54,905 nucleotides of DNA. Source: Actinomycetota bacterium. Its GTDB lineage: Bacteria > Actinomycetota > Actinomycetes > Streptosporangiales > Streptosporangiaceae. The stretch is taken from the NCBI GenBank assembly GCA_027314595.1, contig DAHVAN010000142.1, positions 1-54,905 of the forward strand. Reading direction: 5' to 3'. The notes beneath the pieces are model-generated. The model searched no databases and was not told the origin of the DNA. It saw nothing but the letters and a program-made list of their open reading frames with translations. Below are positions 46,625-54,905 of this stretch, one piece after another. A program made the position numbers and the translations under genes. The number at the start of each line of letters is the position of its first letter. Position 1 is the stretch's first letter.

Positions 46625-49600
46625 CGCGACCTCCTCCGATCAGCGCTCGTGCCTCGTCTTCTGGCAGGGAGCTCAGCTCCGCGAGGAGCGCATCGGTCTG
46701 GTCCTCGATCGACAGCGCGCCCTGGGAGCTTGCCGTCTCACCGTCGGCCAGGCGCTCAAGCACCTGCTCCGCCACCCGGCGGACCGTCGCGCCCTCGAGC
46801 AGGCTTGCGATGGGCAGGGTGACCCCGAGCTGGGCGCGGATCAGGTTCTTGATGCCCATGGCCATGAGAGAGTCGAGCCCGAGGTCGAGGAGTGGCTGGT
46901 CGAGCCCTACGTTGATGGCGGGGCCGGCATGGCGGCGGGGGCCGGAGCCGGCTCCCAGCGCCGCTCCTATGCCGCGCGCGAGATGGCCGGCCAGGACGCG
47001 CAAGCGCTCGGTCTCCGCCAGCGGCAGGAGCTCTTCGCGGGTGAGGACTGCTCCGGCGGCCGGTCCTGGCCGGCCGGCGGGCGCGGTCTGCGGGCGGGAC
47101 GCGGTCGCGGCCCGGGTTCTCGGCGAGTCGTACCAGTGCCTGTCCCGTACGAAGGGCGTGGTGGGCACCGGCACCCGGGTGCGGGCGTAACCGCGGTCGA
47201 AGCCGGCCCAGTCGATGTCGGTGCCGTGGCTGTACAACTCGGCGACGGACCCGAGGATGGTCCGCCAGCTGTCCTGCCCGGCCCGGATGCTGGGCACGGC
47301 CAGCAGGCCGGCGTCCCCCTCCAGCAGGCCGGCCAGGGTCGCGTCCGGGCCGACCTCGAGGAAGCGGGTGTGGCCCAGGCTCCGCAGGGTCGTGATCCCG
47401 GCGGCGAAGCGGACCGGCTGGCGTGCCTGCCGGCACCAGTACCCGGCGTCCGGTGCCTCCTGCCACGGCCACAGCTGCCCGTTCAGGCCCGAGACGAACG
47501 GGATGCGGGGCGGCGCCTGGCCGATCTGGCCGGCGGCCCGGCGCAGCGGCGCCAGCAGCGGCTCGACAAGGGGCGAGTGGAGGGCAGAGACCGCCGGGCG
47601 CGGCTCGGTGCGGATCCCGCGCGCGGCCAGCGCCGCGCACACCTCCTGGACGGCCGTCCGCTTCCCGGACACGACCGTGCGGGCCGGGCCGTCGACCGCG
47701 GCGATCGCGATCTCGCCCGCCCGGCCGGCCAGGACGCCTGCCACCTGCGCCTCGGGGGCGAAGACCGCCGCCGCCGCGCCGTCGGCCAGCAGCGCCTCCG
47801 CGATGGCGGCACGCTCGGTCACGAGCTGGAGCGCGTCCTGCACGCTCATCACCCCCGCGATGCAGGCGGCCACGATCTCCCCCATGCCGTGGCCGAGCAC
47901 CGCGGCCGGCTCCACACCCCAGGCGCGCCACAGCCCGGCGAGCGCGTACTCGACCGCGAACAGCGCCGGCTGCGCCAGGGCGGGCCGGGTCAGCAGCGCC
48001 GGTCCAGGGCCCGGCGGGAAAAGGACCGACAGGAGCGGGACCTGCAGCCCGGTCCCGAGCAGCTCATCGCAGCGCCGCAGCGCCTCCCGGAAGGCAGGCG
48101 CGGCCTCATACAGGGCCCGCGTCACGCCGGGATGCCCGGCGCCCTCGCCGCTGAAGACGAACACCACCCCGGCCCCGGCCCCGGGCCCGCCGGCCGGCTC
48201 GCGCCCCGGCGCGGCCGGGCCGTCCAGGGCGCTGGCCAGCGCCGCGTCCAGCTCCCGCGCCGTGCCGCCCAGCACCGCCAGGCGGTGCGGGAAGTGAGCC
48301 CGCCCGGTATTGGCGGAGTAGCAGTGGTCCGCCGCCGGCACGTGCGCGCCGCTGCCAAGCCGGTCACGGTGCCGCCCGGCCAGGGCACGCAGGCCGGCCT
48401 CGCTACGGGCGGACAAGGCAAGCACCGACAGCGGACGGCGGGTGTCCCCGGCGGCCGGGCGCCGGGCCGGGGCCTCCTCCACAAGCAGGTGGACGTTGGT
48501 CCCGCTCAGGCCGAAACTGCTCACCCCCGCGATGCGGCGACCGCCCCTGGGCGCCCACTCGGTGAGCCGGGTCGGGATGGCAAACGGCGGCCGGTCCAGG
48601 GCCAGGTACGGGCTGAGGCGCTCGAAGTGCAGGTGGGCGGGGATCGCCCGGTGGCGCAGCGCCAGGACCACCTTGATCAGCCCGGCGACCCCGGCGGCCG
48701 CCTCGGTGTGACCGAAGTTGGTCTTCACCGAGCCGAGATACCATTCCTCCCCCGGCTCCGCGGGGTGGACCTCGGCCAGCGCATCCATCTCGATCGGGTC
48801 GCCCAGAGTCGTGGCGGCGCCGTGCGCCTCCACATAGGAGACCTGCCCGGCCTCGACACCGCTGGCCTGCAGGGCGCGGCGCAGCAGCTCACGCTGGGAG
48901 AGCACGTTCGGCGCGGTCAGGCCGGTGCTGCGGCCGTCCTGGTTGATGGCCCCGCCGCGGATGACAGCCAGCACGTCATCCCCGGCCTTGAGGGCATCGG
49001 AAAGACGCTTCAGGACCACGATGCCGCATCCCTCGCCGCGGACCATCCCGTCCGCCCCCGCGTCGAAAGCCCGGCACCGGCCCGTGGGCGACATCAGCCC
49101 CCACTGGGAGAAGCCGATAGTCGAAAGGGGCGACAAGATGACGTTCACCCCGCCGGCCAGGGCCAGGTCGCAGTCGCCCGCCCGCAGGCTCTGACACGCC
49201 AGGTAGACCGCCACCAGCGAAGACGAGCACGCCGTGTCGACCGACACCGCCGGACCGCGCAGGTCAAGCAGGTACGCCAGGCGGCCAGAGACGATGCTGT
49301 GCGCGGTCCCCGTCACCGCATAGGGCGTGACATCCTCGGGGTGAGCAAACTGCCGGATCCCGTAATCATGGCCGACAACCCCCACGAACACGCCGGTCCT
49401 GCTCCCGGCCAGATCGGCGTACCCGGCGTCCTCGACCGCCTCCCAGGCCACCTCCAGAGCCAGCCGCTGATTGGGGTCCATCGCCTCGGCCTCACGGGAA
49501 GAGATACCGAAGAACGCCGCGTCGAACTGGTCGATCCCGTCAAGGAACCCGCCCCACCGGGTCACCATCTTGCCCGGCGTGCCAGGCTCGGCATCATAAA

Positions 49601-49844
49601 GCGCATCGATGTCCCACCGGTCCGGCGGGATCTCCCCGACAGCATCGACGCCCCCCTCCAGGAGACGCCAGTACGAATCGGCGTCCACCACCCCGCCAGG
49701 AAAACGACAGCCCACACCAACCACCGCGACCGGCTCGCCGCGCCCGCGGCGGGCCGCCTCGAGCTCACGCTGGAGCTGATCGATGGCCGCGAGCGCGCGT
49801 TTCAGCGTCGAGGACGAGTTACCGGTGTCAGAAGGCGAACCCAT
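46608..49844 (-). CDS. Type I PKS module: KS-AT(inactive)-ACP
   Basis: 1078 residues. Residues 12-34 form a coiled-coil-like docking helix ([20 protein letters not shown]). KS 37-460: C206 in DTACSSS, H341 and H379 present, although EAHGTGT reads EAHGAAT. AT about 560-850 is degenerate: GHSxGE is GHGMGE (G653, codon 47888-47886, GGC), GQGxQ is GEGAG, and the specificity motif is SALH. Without the nucleophilic Ser it should not self-load. No KR, DH or ER. ACP S992 in GLDSLMAMG. The start is the ATG at 49844, one base after the previous stop (TGAAATG); an open frame to 49928 lies inside the upstream gene. The tail ends [17 protein letters not shown]. The module may be loaded in trans or only pass the chain on. 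Confidence 0.9.
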
Positions 49845-49845
49845 T

Positions 49846-54905
<5,060 letters not shown>

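Overview
The window is very GC-rich, has strong third-codon GC bias, short intergenic gaps and many ATGA/GTGA/TGATG gene overlaps, and encodes a WhiB-family protein, a Tat-type exported protein and modular PKS/NRPS genes. Together these point to an actinomycete (Streptomycetales or Streptosporangiales-like); nothing seen fixes the genus. No rRNA, tRNA, transposase or CRISPR array was recognised.

Layout. (1) 1-7.4 kb looks like general chromosome: an edge-truncated small gene, a one-domain MetE-like methionine synthase, a Tat-exported BNR/sialidase-fold protein behind a promoter with two copies of a palindrome, a divergent TetR/DUF1772 pair with two TAGC-N3-GCTA sites between them, an RtcB RNA ligase, a WhiB protein and an esterase. 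(2) 7.6-12.3 kb is a four-gene, translationally coupled operon: TIM-barrel isomerase/epimerase, M20 amidohydrolase, Ldh-family dehydrogenase, and a Gfo/Idh/MocA dehydrogenase with an extra C-terminal domain. It faces a DHA2-type exporter. (3) 14.3-23.5 kb holds an acyl-CoA ligase, a small membrane protein that I read as a Pyr4/PaxB-type terpene cyclase, and a FAD oxidoreductase in one operon. An opposing operon encodes two DegT-type aminotransferases, a SAM methyltransferase and a UbiA prenyltransferase, with a divergent Gfo/Idh/MocA dehydrogenase. This looks like an isoprenoid-plus-amino-sugar or aminocyclitol cassette. (4) 23.5-27 kb is a regulatory block: a large LuxR-type ATPase regulator, a small protein and a zinc-ribbon/HTH protein. 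(5) 27.6-54.9 kb is one minus-strand assembly-line operon running off the right edge.

Reading the assembly line in transcription order: ACP(partial)-KS-AT(methylmalonyl)-KR-ACP; KS-AT(catalytic Ser replaced by Gly)-ACP; C-A(Gly)-PCP-C-A(Ser)-PCP; KS-AT(malonyl)-KR-DH-PCP; C-A(Gly)-MT-PCP-C; then a free type II thioesterase and a DUF5988 protein. The predicted core is polyketide-Gly-Ser-(one reduced, dehydrated malonyl unit)-N-methylglycine. The Ser+malonyl+KR/DH block is the logic known for the 4-amino-2,4-pentadienoate unit of rakicidin-type depsipeptides. The line ends in a condensation domain rather than a thioesterase, so release probably uses an amine or hydroxyl acceptor or cyclisation.

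The least expected features are the bacterial Pyr4-like terpene cyclase beside UbiA, the dead acyltransferase, the KR-before-DH order and the terminal C domain. Whether regions 2-3 and region 5 make one hybrid product or two separate ones cannot be settled from sequence alone. All family calls are from visible motifs and memory of the families; no database search was run.
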